Source: Mesosutterella porci | GTDB lineage: Bacteria; Pseudomonadota; Gammaproteobacteria; Burkholderiales; Burkholderiaceae_F | NCBI RefSeq assembly: GCF_022134585.1 | Contig: NZ_JAKNCT010000007.1 | Span: forward strand, 100,782-164,781 | Direction of reading: 5' to 3' | Length of the DNA: 64,000 bases | In this document: in pieces, positions 1-9,254 of the stretch | How positions within the stretch are numbered: the first letter of the stretch is position 1 | Layout of the letters: every line of letters starts with the position of its first letter | The notes under the pieces: model-generated | Database searches by the model: none | Told to the model about the DNA's origin: nothing | What the model saw: the letters and a program-made list of their open reading frames with translations, nothing else | Translations under genes and position numbers: made by a program

Positions 1-1
1 T

Positions 2-754
2 GCCGTGCCTCCCATTATCTGCGGCGTAGCCTTCGGAAATCTGCTGCAGGGCGTGCCGCTGGTCTTCGATGAGTCCATGAGGGTGAGCTACCAGGGCAAC
101 TTCTTCGGCCTTCTCAATCCCTTCGGCATTCTGTGCGGCCTTGTAGGCATCGTCATGGTGATCATGCACGGGGCCAATTTCCTCGGACTCAAGAGCGTCG
201 GAGAGCTCAACGCAAGGGCAAAGAAAGCGGCAGCCGGGGCCTCTCTGGGTACCCTCGTGCTTTTCGTCCTGGCCGGTATCTGGATGGCGGCGGCCCTTCC
301 CGCCTACAACGCGTCAGGAATCGACCCGGCGGGGCTTCCCAACCCGCTGGCAAAGACGGTCACGGTGGGCGGCAGCTGGCTCGACCACCTGTCCGCAACG
401 CCTGCGCTGTTCATCTTCCCGCTGCTAGGCATTATCGGCGCAGCCATGAGCTTCGTGCTGTCCAGGGCGGAGAAGTGGGGCGCTGCCATCGTGAGCTCTG
501 GAGCATCGCTGCTGGGGATCGTGTTCACGCCGCTTGTCACCATGTTCCCGTTCATCATGCCCTCGTCCATTGACCCGCGCTCGAGCCTGACGCTCTGGGA
601 CTGCACGAGCTCGCAACTCACGCTTGAAATCATGCTGTTCGTCACGCTGATCTTCCTGCCCATCCTTCTCTTTTACACCGGCTGGGCCTATCGAGTCATG
701 CGCGGCAAGGTGACTCCGGAATATATCTCGGAAAACAGCCACCATCTCTACTAA
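2..754 (+). CDS. cydB: Cytochrome bd ubiquinol/menaquinol oxidase subunit II (partial, 5' end outside window)
   Basis: This is the C-terminal part of CydB, the integral membrane subunit II of the cytochrome bd quinol oxidase, which pairs with CydA to reduce oxygen at low oxygen tension. The reading frame is open to the window edge. The GTG at position 5 is an internal Val codon rather than a start, since the full protein is about 380 residues and only about 250 are present. Visible family signatures are the GNLLQGVP and NPFG segments near the beginning, the VGEL segment after them, and several hydrophobic helices. It is followed 11 bases later by a cydX-like mini-gene, as in many cydABX operons. 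Family assignment is confident; the quinone used is inferred. Confidence 0.95.
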   Translation, partial: AVPPIICGVAFGNLLQGVPLVFDESMRVSYQGNFFGLLNPFGILCGLVGIVMVIMHGANFLGLKSVGELNARAKKAAAGASLGTLVLFVLAGIWMAAALPAYNASGIDPAGLPNPLAKTVTVGGSWLDHLSATPALFIFPLLGIIGAAMSFVLSRAEKWGAAIVSSGASLLGIVFTPLVTMFPFIMPSSIDPRSSLTLWDCTSSQLTLEIMLFVTLIFLPILLFYTGWAYRVMRGKVTPEYISENSHHLY

Positions 755-765
755 AAGGAACTGAA

Positions 766-861
766 ATGGCCTACTTCTACTGGATTGCTAGCGTCACTCT
801 GGGCTTGGTGCTGGGGGTCCTGCTGTGCATCAAGCAGGACATCTCGGACAAGGAAGAGTAG
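766..861 (+). CDS. cydX: CydX-like small subunit of cytochrome bd oxidase (31 aa)
   Basis: A 31-codon gene begins 11 bases after cydB, preceded by AAGGAA at a good ribosome-binding distance. The product starts MAYFYWIASV, has one hydrophobic helix of about 17 residues, and ends in a charged tail rich in Asp, Lys and Glu. This matches the CydX/YbgT pattern: an N-terminal aromatic W/Y-F-x-W segment, one membrane helix and a short acidic tail. In known bd oxidases CydX binds CydAB and stabilises the haem site. The assignment rests on position and architecture because the protein is too short for strong sequence identity. A strong terminator follows 70 bases downstream. Confidence 0.85.
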   Translation: MAYFYWIASVTLGLVLGVLLCIKQDISDKEE

Positions 862-930
862 CCGGCCGGGCATAACGGCATCCGGCTCTTTGGGATGCTG
901 CCCCGTCCGGGCCGCCCGCCTTCCGTCCCG

Positions 931-966
931 AAAAAACGGGCCGCCTTTTAGGCGGCCCGTTTTTTC
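931..966. terminator. Bidirectional rho-independent terminator between cydX and prfC
   Basis: A perfect 10-bp stem (ACGGGCCGCC with its complement) closes a TTTTA loop. It is preceded by a run of six A and followed by six T, so it can end transcription from cydBX on the plus strand and from prfC on the minus strand. Confidence 0.9.
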
Positions 967-983
967 TCTTTTTCCTGCAGGGC

Positions 984-2594
984 TCAGTTGAACTTCTGGC
1001 CCATCTCGCGAGTGGTCAGGAACTTCACATTCTCCCAGTGCTTCTGGGTGGTCTGCAGGTTGTAGACCGAAGTGGCGAGATACACGAGGTTGCCGTCCGC
1101 ATCAACGGCGAGGCGGGCCGCCTGCTCGTTGCAAAACTCCTCCTTCGTTTTTCCCTTGTCGTCAGGGAAAAGCAGCCATCTGGCCGTAGAAACCTCCGTG
1201 GGCTCATAGATCGCGTCCACGCGGTACTCGTTGGCCAGGCGCTGGGCCACGATTTCGAACTGCAGAACGCCGACTGCTCCCAGGTAGATGTGTCCGATGT
1301 CATCGGTGAAGACTTGGATGGCGCCTTCTTCTCCCAGCTCCTGAAGTCCTTGCCTGAGCTGCTTTTCCTTGAACGGATCCTTGCAGCGCACCGACCGGAA
1401 CAGCTCCGGGGCAAAAAACGGGATGCCGACGAATCCGAGCTTTTCCCCTTCGGTAAGGGTGTCGCCGATGTGCAGCTGACCGTGGTTGTAAATGCCAATG
1501 ATGTCGCCTGCGACGGCATCATCCATCCGCTTCCTTTCCTGAGCCATGAAGGTCAAGGCATTGGGGATCTTCATCTCCTTGCCCTCGCGGACATGGAAAA
1601 CCTTCATGCCGGGCGTATAGCGTCCCGAGCAGACGCGGAAAAATGCGATGCGGTCGCGGTGCCGGGGATCCATATTGGCCTGGATTTTGAACACAAAGCC
1701 GGTGAACGGGGACTCGGTCGGCTGAACCATGCGGGTCCCGGCGTCCCGCGGCCGCGGCGACGGCGCCCAGTTGACCAGGGCTTCGAGCACATCCTCCACG
1801 CCGAAATTGTTGATGCCCGAACCGAAAAATACGGGGCTCTGGTCGCCGGCCAGATAGCGCTCCAGCGAGAAAGGCTCGCCCGCACCCTTCACCAGGCTGA
1901 TGGCATCGCGGACATCCTTCATTTCCATCGGAAACAGCTCGTCGAGTTTGGGATTGTCCAGACCTCTGATGACCTCCGTCTCATGCGTCAGGTGATCTTC
2001 CCCAGGACGGAAGCGGACCAGCTCGTCATTGAGCAGCGAGAAGACTCCGCGAAAGTTTTTCCCCATTCCAATGGGCCAGGTGATAGGCACGCAGCTCAGC
2101 TGCAGCACGTCCTCAATTTCATCGAGTACGTCAAGGGGATCCCTCACCTCACGGTCCATTTTGTTGATGAAGGTGATGATCGGCGTATTGCGCAGCCTGC
2201 AGATCTCCAGCAACTTGATGGTCTGCGCCTCAACGCCCTTTGCCGCATCAATCACCATGACCGCGGCGTCTACAGCCGTAAGAACGCGGTACGTGTCCTC
2301 TGAAAAATCCTGGTGCCCCGGGGTGTCCAGAAGATTGATGACTTTGCCCTTGTAGTTGAACTGCATGACCGAGCTGGTCACCGAAATGCCACGCTGTTTT
2401 TCAACCTCCATCCAGTCGGACGTCGCGTGCCGAGCGGCTTTCCGGCCCTTCACCGCGCCGGCGAGCTGGATCGCCCCTCCGAAAAGGAGCAGTTTTTCCG
2501 TCAGCGTGGTTTTCCCCGCGTCAGGATGGGAAATAATAGCGAAAGTCCGCCGGTCAGCTACATCGCGGACCAGGGCTGGATTAGGAGAAGTCAT
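984..2594 (-). CDS. prfC: Peptide chain release factor 3 (RF3)
   Basis: RF3 is a GTPase that recycles release factors RF1 and RF2 from the ribosome after termination. From the chosen ATG the protein has 536 residues, close to the usual 525-535. The G1 motif SHPDAGKTT lies near residues 22-30, the G3 motif DTPGH near 90-94 and the G4 motif NKMD near 148, followed by the EF-G-like domains. An upstream in-frame TTG at 2669 would add 25 residues unlike the family N terminus, so the internal ATG giving MTSPNPALV is preferred. The gene is convergent with cydX, sharing a terminator, and divergent from uraA. Confidence 0.95.
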   Translation of the reverse strand: MTSPNPALVRDVADRRTFAIISHPDAGKTTLTEKLLLFGGAIQLAGAVKGRKAARHATSDWMEVEKQRGISVTSSVMQFNYKGKVINLLDTPGHQDFSEDTYRVLTAVDAAVMVIDAAKGVEAQTIKLLEICRLRNTPIITFINKMDREVRDPLDVLDEIEDVLQLSCVPITWPIGMGKNFRGVFSLLNDELVRFRPGEDHLTHETEVIRGLDNPKLDELFPMEMKDVRDAISLVKGAGEPFSLERYLAGDQSPVFFGSGINNFGVEDVLEALVNWAPSPRPRDAGTRMVQPTESPFTGFVFKIQANMDPRHRDRIAFFRVCSGRYTPGMKVFHVREGKEMKIPNALTFMAQERKRMDDAVAGDIIGIYNHGQLHIGDTLTEGEKLGFVGIPFFAPELFRSVRCKDPFKEKQLRQGLQELGEEGAIQVFTDDIGHIYLGAVGVLQFEIVAQRLANEYRVDAIYEPTEVSTARWLLFPDDKGKTKEEFCNEQAARLAVDADGNLVYLATSVYNLQTTQKHWENVKFLTTREMGQKFN

Positions 2595-2764
2595 AGGTGA
2601 TTGAACAGAGCCTGAGGGCGGCAGGGCATGCTGCCGCGCCTTTTTCAGAAAGGTTTTGAATTTTAGCAAGCTTTCCGGGAGGCCGAGCCAAAAACCTTTA
2701 CCATAACGTTAAAATTCCGGCCGTATGCAGATTTTCCTCTCCCCTTTCATGGCGGCCAGATCCT

Positions 2765-4054
2765 ATGAGCTACTTTCCCAAATGGCAGACTAAAACCTCG
2801 GGCGTGATCGCCCCTGACGAGGCGCTGCCAGCCTCCCAGACCATTGCACTGGGCATACAGCACGTCGTGGCGATGTTCGGATCCACGATTCTCGCCCCGA
2901 TCCTCATGGGCTTCGACCCCAATGTCGCCGTACTCATGAGCGGCATTGGGACCCTCATCTTTTTCCTTGTTGTCGGCGGCCGGATCCCCAGCTACCTGGG
3001 ATCTTCCTTCGCTTTCATCGGCGTGGTTATCGCCGCCACAGGCTATGTGGCTGGCTCCGGGCTCAATCCAAACATCAGCGTGGCGCTGGGCGGCATACTG
3101 ACCTGCGGCCTGGTCTATTTCCTCATCGGGCTCGTTGTTCAGGCTGTGGGGGTCAACTGGATCGAAAAGCTCATGCCCCCGGTGGTCACCGGCGCCGTGG
3201 TCGCAGTGATCGGCCTGAATCTGGCCCCGACTGCCTGCAAAAGCATCGGGCAGACGAATTTCGACGCCTGGATCGCCATTTTGTCCGTGCTATGCGTCGG
3301 AGGCGTCGCGGTCTATACGCGGGGGTTCGCGCAGAAGCTGCTCATTCTGATCGGCCTTTCCATCGCTTACGTCATATACGCCGTCCTAGCCAACGGCTTC
3401 GGCCTGGGAAAACCCATTGATTTTTCCATCATCTCCGACGCGGCCTGGTTCGGCGTACCCAATTTCCAGCATCCCGTGTTCAGGTCGGACGCCATCCTGC
3501 TCATCGTGCCCGTGGTGATTATTCTGGTGGCCGAAAACCTTGGACATGTGAAGGCCGTCACAGCGATGACCGGCCGGAATCTCGATCCCTACATGGGGCG
3601 CGCGTTCATGGGCGACGGACTTGCGACAATGATTTCCGCCAGCGTGGGCGGCACCGGCGTAACGACCTACGGGGAGAACATTGGGGTCATGGCTGCCACA
3701 AGGGTGTACTCCACGCTGCTGTTTCCCGTGGCGGCTGCGATTGCCATTCTGCTGGGCTTTTCGCCCAAGTTCGGTGCGCTCATCCACACCATTCCCCAGC
3801 CTATCCTTGCCGGCATGTCCATCGTTGTGTTCGGCCTCATCGCCATTGCCGGCGCCAGGATCTGGGTTGAAAATCACGTGGATTTCAGCAACAACCGCAA
3901 CCTGATCGTGGCTGCAGTGACTCTCATTCTGGGGGGAGGCGACTTTACGCTCTCCCTGGGTGGGTTCACCATGGGAGGCATCGGAACGGCCACGTTCGGA
4001 GCCATCATCCTCAACGCCATCATGAGCCTCGGCGAAAAGAAGTCTCGCCGGTAA
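2765..4054 (+). CDS. uraA: Uracil permease, NCS2 family
   Basis: A polytopic inner-membrane protein of 429 residues, the usual size for NCS2 uracil:proton symporters. Many hydrophobic segments are visible. The AENLGH motif and the downstream GGTGVTTYGENIG segment are hallmarks of the uracil branch; xanthine permeases differ in the second. It begins with IQHVVAMFGST, typical of UraA helix 1. No pyrimidine-breakdown genes adjoin it, so import for salvage is the likely role. It stands alone between prfC (divergent) and tex (convergent). RutG-type permeases are close relatives and cannot be excluded by eye. Confidence 0.88.
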   Translation: MSYFPKWQTKTSGVIAPDEALPASQTIALGIQHVVAMFGSTILAPILMGFDPNVAVLMSGIGTLIFFLVVGGRIPSYLGSSFAFIGVVIAATGYVAGSGLNPNISVALGGILTCGLVYFLIGLVVQAVGVNWIEKLMPPVVTGAVVAVIGLNLAPTACKSIGQTNFDAWIAILSVLCVGGVAVYTRGFAQKLLILIGLSIAYVIYAVLANGFGLGKPIDFSIISDAAWFGVPNFQHPVFRSDAILLIVPVVIILVAENLGHVKAVTAMTGRNLDPYMGRAFMGDGLATMISASVGGTGVTTYGENIGVMAATRVYSTLLFPVAAAIAILLGFSPKFGALIHTIPQPILAGMSIVVFGLIAIAGARIWVENHVDFSNNRNLIVAAVTLILGGGDFTLSLGGFTMGGIGTATFGAIILNAIMSLGEKKSRR

Positions 4055-4061
4055 CCCCTGC

Positions 4062-4106
4062 GCGCGCCTTGAGCCCAGGCGGCAAGGCGCGCGTCCTCCA
4101 CTTTTT
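4062..4106 (+). terminator. Probable intrinsic terminator after uraA
   Basis: A perfect 9-bp GC-rich stem (GCGCGCCTT with its complement) encloses a 13-base loop. A run of five T follows about ten bases later, which makes it less canonical. It lies between the convergent uraA and tex genes. Confidence 0.55.
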
Positions 4107-4117
4107 ACGGAGCTCCA

Positions 4118-6409
4118 TCAGCCCCTTTTCTGAAGCACTTTCCTGAAGGCTTCCGCCATGGAGCCTTCAGGCCGCCCGCGCTGTGGGGAGCTCGGTCTCC
4201 TGCCGCGCGCAGCCCCTGTTGCAGACGAAGAGCCGGCGGGGCGCTGCTTCATGGAAAGAGCGATCCTGCGGCGCTCCGCATTCACGTCCAGCACCCGCAC
4301 CTTCACGATCTGCCCGACCCGGACCACCGCCGCCGGATCCTTGACGAAGGAGTCTGAAAGCTCGGAGATGTGCACCAGACCGTCCTGATGGACCCCGATA
4401 TCGACAAAAGCGCCGAAAGCCGTGACATTGCTCACGACGCCCTCGAGCGTCATGCCCGGCCGAAGATCCGAGATCTCCTCGACTCCTTCTGCGAATCTGG
4501 CCGTGACGAAGTCCGGTCGGGGATCCCGCCCCGGCTTCTCCAGCTCGCTGAAAATGTCCTTGATCGTGGGCAGGCCGAAGCGCTCTGTTACGAAATCAGC
4601 GGCCCGTAGCCTGCGCAGCGCGTCATGATTGCCGATGAGCGACTCGAGGCTGAGGCCCGACCGCGAAGCGATCAGCCGAGCCAGCGGATAGGCCTCCGGA
4701 TGCACCGCCGAGGCATCCAGCGGATTGGCTGCTCCGGGAATGCGCAGGAAACCCGCCGCGAGCTCGAACGTCTTCTGTCCAAGCCCTGGGACCTGCAGCA
4801 GCTGCTCCCTGCTCTGAAAGGCTCCGTGGCTGTCGCGCCACTGCACCACGGAACGGGCTGTCCGGGAGTTCAGGCCCGACACCCGGGCCAGAAGCATCGG
4901 GCTCGCAGTGTTGAGATCCACGCCGACTGAATTGACGCAGTCCTCCACAACAGCGTCCAGCTTTCTCGCCAGGCTGGCCTGATTCACGTCATGCTGGTAC
5001 TGACCCACGCCAATCGCCTTGGGGTCAATCTTCACCAGCTCCGCGAGTGGATCCTGGAGCCTGCGGGCAATCGACACCGCCCCCCTGAAGCTCACGTCCA
5101 TGTCCGGGAACTCTTCCGCAGCCAGTTCGCTGGCGGAGTAGACGCTGGCGCCCGCCTCGCTCACGACAACTTTGGCCATATGAAGCTCCGGGTGCTGCCG
5201 CAGCAGTTCTCCGGCCAGACGGTCCGTGTCGCGGGAAGCCGTCCCATTTCCAATGCTGATGAGGCTGGGACGGTACTTCAGAGCAAGACGGTACAGCGCC
5301 TCAAGGGCTCCCTTTCTGTCGTTTTTCGGCGAAAACGGATAGATCACCGACGTAGCCTGGACCGCACCCGTGTCAGAAATGACGGCCACCTTCACGCCCG
5401 TCCGTATTCCGGGATCCAGCCCGATGACGCCTTTGCGGCCAGCAGGCGCCGAGAGCAGCAGGTTCTGCAGATTGGAGCCGAAAACAGCTATCGCTTTTTC
5501 CTCCGCGCCCTCCCTCAGCTTCTGGAAAAGTTCGGTCTCGAGCGCCGTAAGGCACTTGACCCTCCAGGTCCAGCGGCAGACTCCCATCAGCCAGTCTTCA
5601 GAGGGCCGCCCCGAGAACGTGATGCCCTCCTGTTCGGCGATCATTGCCTGGCACGGATGAGGCTTTTTCTCCTCCAGGTCCTCCGGCAGAGCCACCTTGA
5701 CCGAGAGGATCCCCTCGGAGCGACCGCGGAAAATAGCGAGAACCCGGTGCGACGGCACCTCTGGCAGCGGCTCCCTGAAATGGAAGTAATCCTCATACTT
5801 TTGGCCTTCCCGCTCCTTCCCCTCTATGACCTCGGAGCAGAGATCCGCTGTTTTCCAAAGATAAGCTCTCAGTTTTCCAACGAGCTCCGCGTCGGTCGAG
5901 AACTTCTCGGCCAGGATGTCCCTGGCGCCGTCAAGCGCCGAAGCGGCGTCCGGGAAAACCTCGGAAAGATACGCCGTAGCCTCTGCCTCCGGAACCAGCC
6001 GGGGATCGGCGAACAGTTTTTCTGCAAGGGGCTCCAGCCCGGCCTCGCGGGCCTTCTGCGCCCGCGTGTGCCTTCTGGGCCGGAACGGCAGGTACAGGTC
6101 TTCAAGCCGCTGCTTGCTCCCGGCCGAAAGAATCTGCTCCTGCAGTTGCGGCGTAAGCTGTCCCTGCTGCCGGATGGAGTCAAGGATGACGCCCCGGCGC
6201 TCCTCTAGCTCCTTCAGATAGAGAAGACGCTCTTCGAGCGTCCGCAGCTGCGTGTCATCGAGACCGCCTGTTGCCTCCTTCCGGTAGCGGGCGATGAACG
6301 GAACCGTCGCACCTTTCTCCAGCAGAGAGACCGCGGCCGCGGCCTGCGTCGGCCCGCAGTGGATTTCAGAGGCAATGACGGATGCAATTTTGCTGAGAAG
6401 ATTTTCCAT
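4118..6409 (-). CDS. tex: Transcription accessory protein Tex (S1 RNA-binding)
   Basis: This 763-residue protein has the full Tex layout. It carries an N-terminal helical region, a YqgF/RNase H-like core beginning at GLDPGIRTG near residue 330, helix-hairpin-helix repeats (VNTASPMLLARVSGL, then VPGLGQKTFELAAGFLRI), and a C-terminal S1 domain near residues 640-715 starting GMTLEGVVSNVTAFGAF. Tex binds nucleic acid and is linked to transcription and toxin-gene expression in other bacteria, but its exact role is unsettled. It is transcribed alone on the minus strand, with only about 40 bases to the next gene upstream (the SRPBCC-like protein), so weak co-transcription is possible. Confidence 0.95.
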   Translation of the reverse strand: MENLLSKIASVIASEIHCGPTQAAAAVSLLEKGATVPFIARYRKEATGGLDDTQLRTLEERLLYLKELEERRGVILDSIRQQGQLTPQLQEQILSAGSKQRLEDLYLPFRPRRHTRAQKAREAGLEPLAEKLFADPRLVPEAEATAYLSEVFPDAASALDGARDILAEKFSTDAELVGKLRAYLWKTADLCSEVIEGKEREGQKYEDYFHFREPLPEVPSHRVLAIFRGRSEGILSVKVALPEDLEEKKPHPCQAMIAEQEGITFSGRPSEDWLMGVCRWTWRVKCLTALETELFQKLREGAEEKAIAVFGSNLQNLLLSAPAGRKGVIGLDPGIRTGVKVAVISDTGAVQATSVIYPFSPKNDRKGALEALYRLALKYRPSLISIGNGTASRDTDRLAGELLRQHPELHMAKVVVSEAGASVYSASELAAEEFPDMDVSFRGAVSIARRLQDPLAELVKIDPKAIGVGQYQHDVNQASLARKLDAVVEDCVNSVGVDLNTASPMLLARVSGLNSRTARSVVQWRDSHGAFQSREQLLQVPGLGQKTFELAAGFLRIPGAANPLDASAVHPEAYPLARLIASRSGLSLESLIGNHDALRRLRAADFVTERFGLPTIKDIFSELEKPGRDPRPDFVTARFAEGVEEISDLRPGMTLEGVVSNVTAFGAFVDIGVHQDGLVHISELSDSFVKDPAAVVRVGQIVKVRVLDVNAERRRIALSMKQRPAGSSSATGAARGRRPSSPQRGRPEGSMAEAFRKVLQKRG

Positions 6410-6449
6410 TTTTTCAATATCGCGGGCAGGACCTGAGACAGCGGAGCGC

Positions 6450-6893
6450 TCAGGCGGCCGACAGCTTCTGGGCGATGAGGCGGACGAGCCCCTGATCCTT
6501 GTTTCGATAAGCTTCGTTGCGAAGCTGCAGAATCTGCGGCGTTTTAAAAGACTGAGGGGTTTCCTGGCTGTATGTGAAGCGAAACCTCACCCCCTCGACG
6601 GTTTCCTCTATGTCAATCTCCTGCCAGCTGCGGGGCCATTCCCGGCTCGCGGCCACGTGAATTTCCAAGTGCCCGTCCGGCTGCAGGAAAACATGGTCTT
6701 CGACGCTGACGGTCCCGAAGTTCTTCACCCTGCGCAGCCAGCGGTTTCCGTCCTCCGAAGTGAACTCATGGACCTCTGAGCCCTCGCAGCCCGGCAGGAG
6801 CAGATCCGGGTGTCTGGCAAAATGCTCCAGCGCCTCCCAGGATTGGCTCTTTCCGGCCCCCTTCAGTTCTATTGAGTGTGAAAAAACCTTCAT
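6450..6893 (-). CDS. SRPBCC-like protein resembling DUF1857
   Basis: A 147-residue soluble protein of unassigned function. The pattern of an N-terminal beta strand, a Trp-containing helix (SWEALEHFAR), the VHEF/VEDHV strands and a final helix resembles the START/SRPBCC fold, in particular DUF1857. This is a pattern match by eye. It lies 31 bases downstream of aapM on the same strand, exactly where the ATPase gene aapP normally sits in aapJQMP operons, so it may be co-transcribed with the transporter. No catalytic motif or signal peptide was recognised. Confidence 0.55.
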   Translation of the reverse strand: MKVFSHSIELKGAGKSQSWEALEHFARHPDLLLPGCEGSEVHEFTSEDGNRWLRRVKNFGTVSVEDHVFLQPDGHLEIHVAASREWPRSWQEIDIEETVEGVRFRFTYSQETPQSFKTPQILQLRNEAYRNKDQGLVRLIAQKLSAA

Positions 6894-6924
6894 TTTTCTG
6901 ATCGTTCCTTCTTCCGCCCCGGGC

Positions 6925-7992
6925 TCAGGCGCGCACCGTACCGCGCTTTATTCTTTTCTCAAGCCACTGGCTGTACCAGGACATCAGGAAAGAGGTGACG
7001 AAATAAATGAACCCTACGAAAAGATACCCAATGCCAAAAAACTCTCTCCAGACGGGATCTCCGAGCGCGAGCCTCAGGCTTCCAAGGAGATCATACATGG
7101 ACACGACCGTCACCAGCGAGGTGTCCATGAAGGTCGACAGCAGGCTGTTGACAAAGGCCGGAATAACGGCCGCCAGGGCCTGAGGCAACAGCACGTACAT
7201 GTAAGCCTGAAGCCTTGAAAGTCCCAGGGACTCCGCCGCCGCCATCTGAGCGGTTGGAATGGCCTGCAGTCCACCGCGCACGGTCTCTGCCATATAGGCG
7301 GCCTGGAACAGAACAATGCCCACTGCCACCCGCCAGAAAGTCGAGGACTCGGAGCCCACGGGCATCAGCAGCGGGAACACGAAGGCTGCGACAAACAGTA
7401 CGGTGATCAGAGGGACTCCGCGGACCAGCTCGATATAGGCCGTGCACAGGTTGCGGACCAGCGGCAGTTCGGATCGCCTTCCGAGAGCCAGCAGGATGCC
7501 GATGGGCGCCGAGGCCGTCATGCCGATCAGCGTGAGCATCACGGTAAGCGGCAGGCCGCCCCAGGAATCGGAATCCACCTCCTCGAGCCCCCAGATGCCG
7601 CCGTACATCAGCGCAAAGAAAACGGCTAGGGAAGCTGCCCACCCCGCCACAAGGAAGCGCACGCCCTTCCTGTTCCAGAACCGGGGCAGGGCCGTGAGCA
7701 CGAGCATCACAAGGATGATGGCCATGCCGACGGCCGGCCTCCACTGCTCCTCGTAGGGGAAGCGGCCAAAAATGATCAGGCGCCACTTCTCGGCGATGAA
7801 CCCCCAGCAGGCGCCGGACGCCCGGTGGCAGGCCTCTGCGTCCGCCCGAAACACCGCATCGGCCAGCCCCCACTGGACAAAGCGCCACAGCAAGACGGCA
7901 CCCATCAGAACGCCAAGCAGGGTCACGCCCGCCGAGAACCACCCGGCAGAGCCGCGCGCCGTCCGCGCAGAAAGAAAGTTCAGTGTCTTCAT
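6925..7992 (-). CDS. aapM: General L-amino-acid ABC transporter, permease AapM
   Basis: Inner-membrane permease of 355 residues with an N-terminal extension containing helices and a C-terminal binding-protein-dependent transport domain. The EAA-type loop appears as AAAESLGLSRLQAYMYVLLPQA, and SMYDLLGS and the ELVRGVPLITVLF segment are typical of polar amino-acid permeases. The long N-terminal half before the transport domain is characteristic of AapM/BztC rather than GltK. Its start overlaps the aapQ stop by four bases (ATGA), showing translational coupling. No ATP-binding gene follows, which is unusual for this family. Confidence 0.9.
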   Translation of the reverse strand: MKTLNFLSARTARGSAGWFSAGVTLLGVLMGAVLLWRFVQWGLADAVFRADAEACHRASGACWGFIAEKWRLIIFGRFPYEEQWRPAVGMAIILVMLVLTALPRFWNRKGVRFLVAGWAASLAVFFALMYGGIWGLEEVDSDSWGGLPLTVMLTLIGMTASAPIGILLALGRRSELPLVRNLCTAYIELVRGVPLITVLFVAAFVFPLLMPVGSESSTFWRVAVGIVLFQAAYMAETVRGGLQAIPTAQMAAAESLGLSRLQAYMYVLLPQALAAVIPAFVNSLLSTFMDTSLVTVVSMYDLLGSLRLALGDPVWREFFGIGYLFVGFIYFVTSFLMSWYSQWLEKRIKRGTVRA

Positions 7993-9173
7993 GCTGCCGC
8001 TCCTATCCGCATGAAATGCGCGTTAATCACGTTCATGATGACGGACGTAATGAGGTTCAACAACAGGTACACCAGCATGATGAGGCAAATCATCTCCAGA
8101 GCCTGCCCGGTGGTATTGATGGAGGTGTTGCCAATGCATACGACATCGGGATAGCCGATGACCACAGCAAGAGAAGAATTCTTCGTGAGGTTCATGAACT
8201 GGCTGGACAAGGGTGGAATGGCCAGCTTCATGGCCTGCGGGAAAATGACATAGCTCGAGGTCTGGAGCGGAGACAGGCCCAGCGCGAGACCCGCGTCCCA
8301 CTGCCCGACGCCAACAGACTGAATCCCGGCCCGGATGACCTCCGCAATGGAGGCGGACGAAAAAAGGGTGAGCCCGAGCCAAAGGGCCAGGAACTCCGGT
8401 GTCAGGGATCCGCCGCCCTCCACAAGGAAGCCGTTGACGGCAGGATGACTCCAGCCCTGCAGCTGCCCGCAGATTGCCCAGACCAGGAACGCCGTGAGGA
8501 AAAAGGCCCCGAACGCCGCAAGCCAGGCCACCAGAAATGTAGAAGCCCTCAGGACGATGCGGCGCGTGAGCGCCGCAGCGGCCAGACCGGCAAGCAGACC
8601 CGCCAGGCAGGCCTCCGCGTTGTGGACCGGCACGGCGAACTGCAGCCCCGCCTTATCGAGGGTGAGCCACGCATCCGAACCGACCGTGGCCTCCATGTCC
8701 GGCAGCAGCTCCGTAATCACCGTGTAAATAGCGAGCAGCCCTACGATCAGAGGGATGTTGCGATAAAGCTCAACGTGCGCCCAGCCTAAAAAATGAACAA
8801 CCGGCTGGCGCGAAATCTTCATAAAGGCGACGACGATGCCCAAGATCGTGGCGGTAAAAATGCTGACGACAGCCACTTTCAGAGTGTTGAGGATCCCCAC
8901 TGTGAAGGCTCTTAGAAAAGAGTCCGAGGAACTGAAGGGGATCAGCGACTCTCCGATCTCAAAGCCCGCCGGGTGGCTTAGGAAACCGAATCCGTTCTGG
9001 ATGTTCCTGGCGGCCAGGTTTTCAGAGACATTGGACGCGAGAAGAAGGAAAAACGCTAGGAGGCCCCCCGCGATGGCCAGCTGTATCATAGCCTCCCTGA
9101 ACTTTCTGATCTGCTGTCTGCGGCGCCAGGCGGCGTCTCCGCAGGGCGGCTCTGCTTTTTTGTAACCGAACAT
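7989..9173 (-). CDS. aapQ: General L-amino-acid ABC transporter, permease AapQ
   Basis: Partner permease of AapM, 394 residues, with a cytoplasmic N terminus followed by multiple hydrophobic helices. Family features are the NIQNGFGFL segment, the ELYRNIPLIVGLLAIY segment preceding the pore helices, and the LALGLSPLQTSSYVIFPQAMK EAA loop that contacts the ATPase. The insertion between the first helices and the transport domain is typical of AapQ/BztB. It lies between aapJ and aapM and is coupled to aapM by a four-base overlap. Substrate range (polar or acidic amino acids) is inferred from the family. Confidence 0.9.
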   Translation of the reverse strand: MFGYKKAEPPCGDAAWRRRQQIRKFREAMIQLAIAGGLLAFFLLLASNVSENLAARNIQNGFGFLSHPAGFEIGESLIPFSSSDSFLRAFTVGILNTLKVAVVSIFTATILGIVVAFMKISRQPVVHFLGWAHVELYRNIPLIVGLLAIYTVITELLPDMEATVGSDAWLTLDKAGLQFAVPVHNAEACLAGLLAGLAAAALTRRIVLRASTFLVAWLAAFGAFFLTAFLVWAICGQLQGWSHPAVNGFLVEGGGSLTPEFLALWLGLTLFSSASIAEVIRAGIQSVGVGQWDAGLALGLSPLQTSSYVIFPQAMKLAIPPLSSQFMNLTKNSSLAVVIGYPDVVCIGNTSINTTGQALEMICLIMLVYLLLNLITSVIMNVINAHFMRIGAAA

Positions 9174-9254
9174 ATGGTTTCGGAAAGAACTTTGGGTTAA
9201 AGGCAGGCTCGCGGCCTTTCCCTGAGGCGGGCGGCCTGCCTTTTCATGCTTCTT

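Noticed and set aside
1038..2303. A 421-codon open frame antisense to prfC
   Set aside because: Shadow of a well-supported gene; no family resemblance.
4991..6208. A 405-codon open frame antisense to tex
   Set aside because: Shadow of the Tex gene; composition is Arg/Leu/Gly-rich low-specificity translation.
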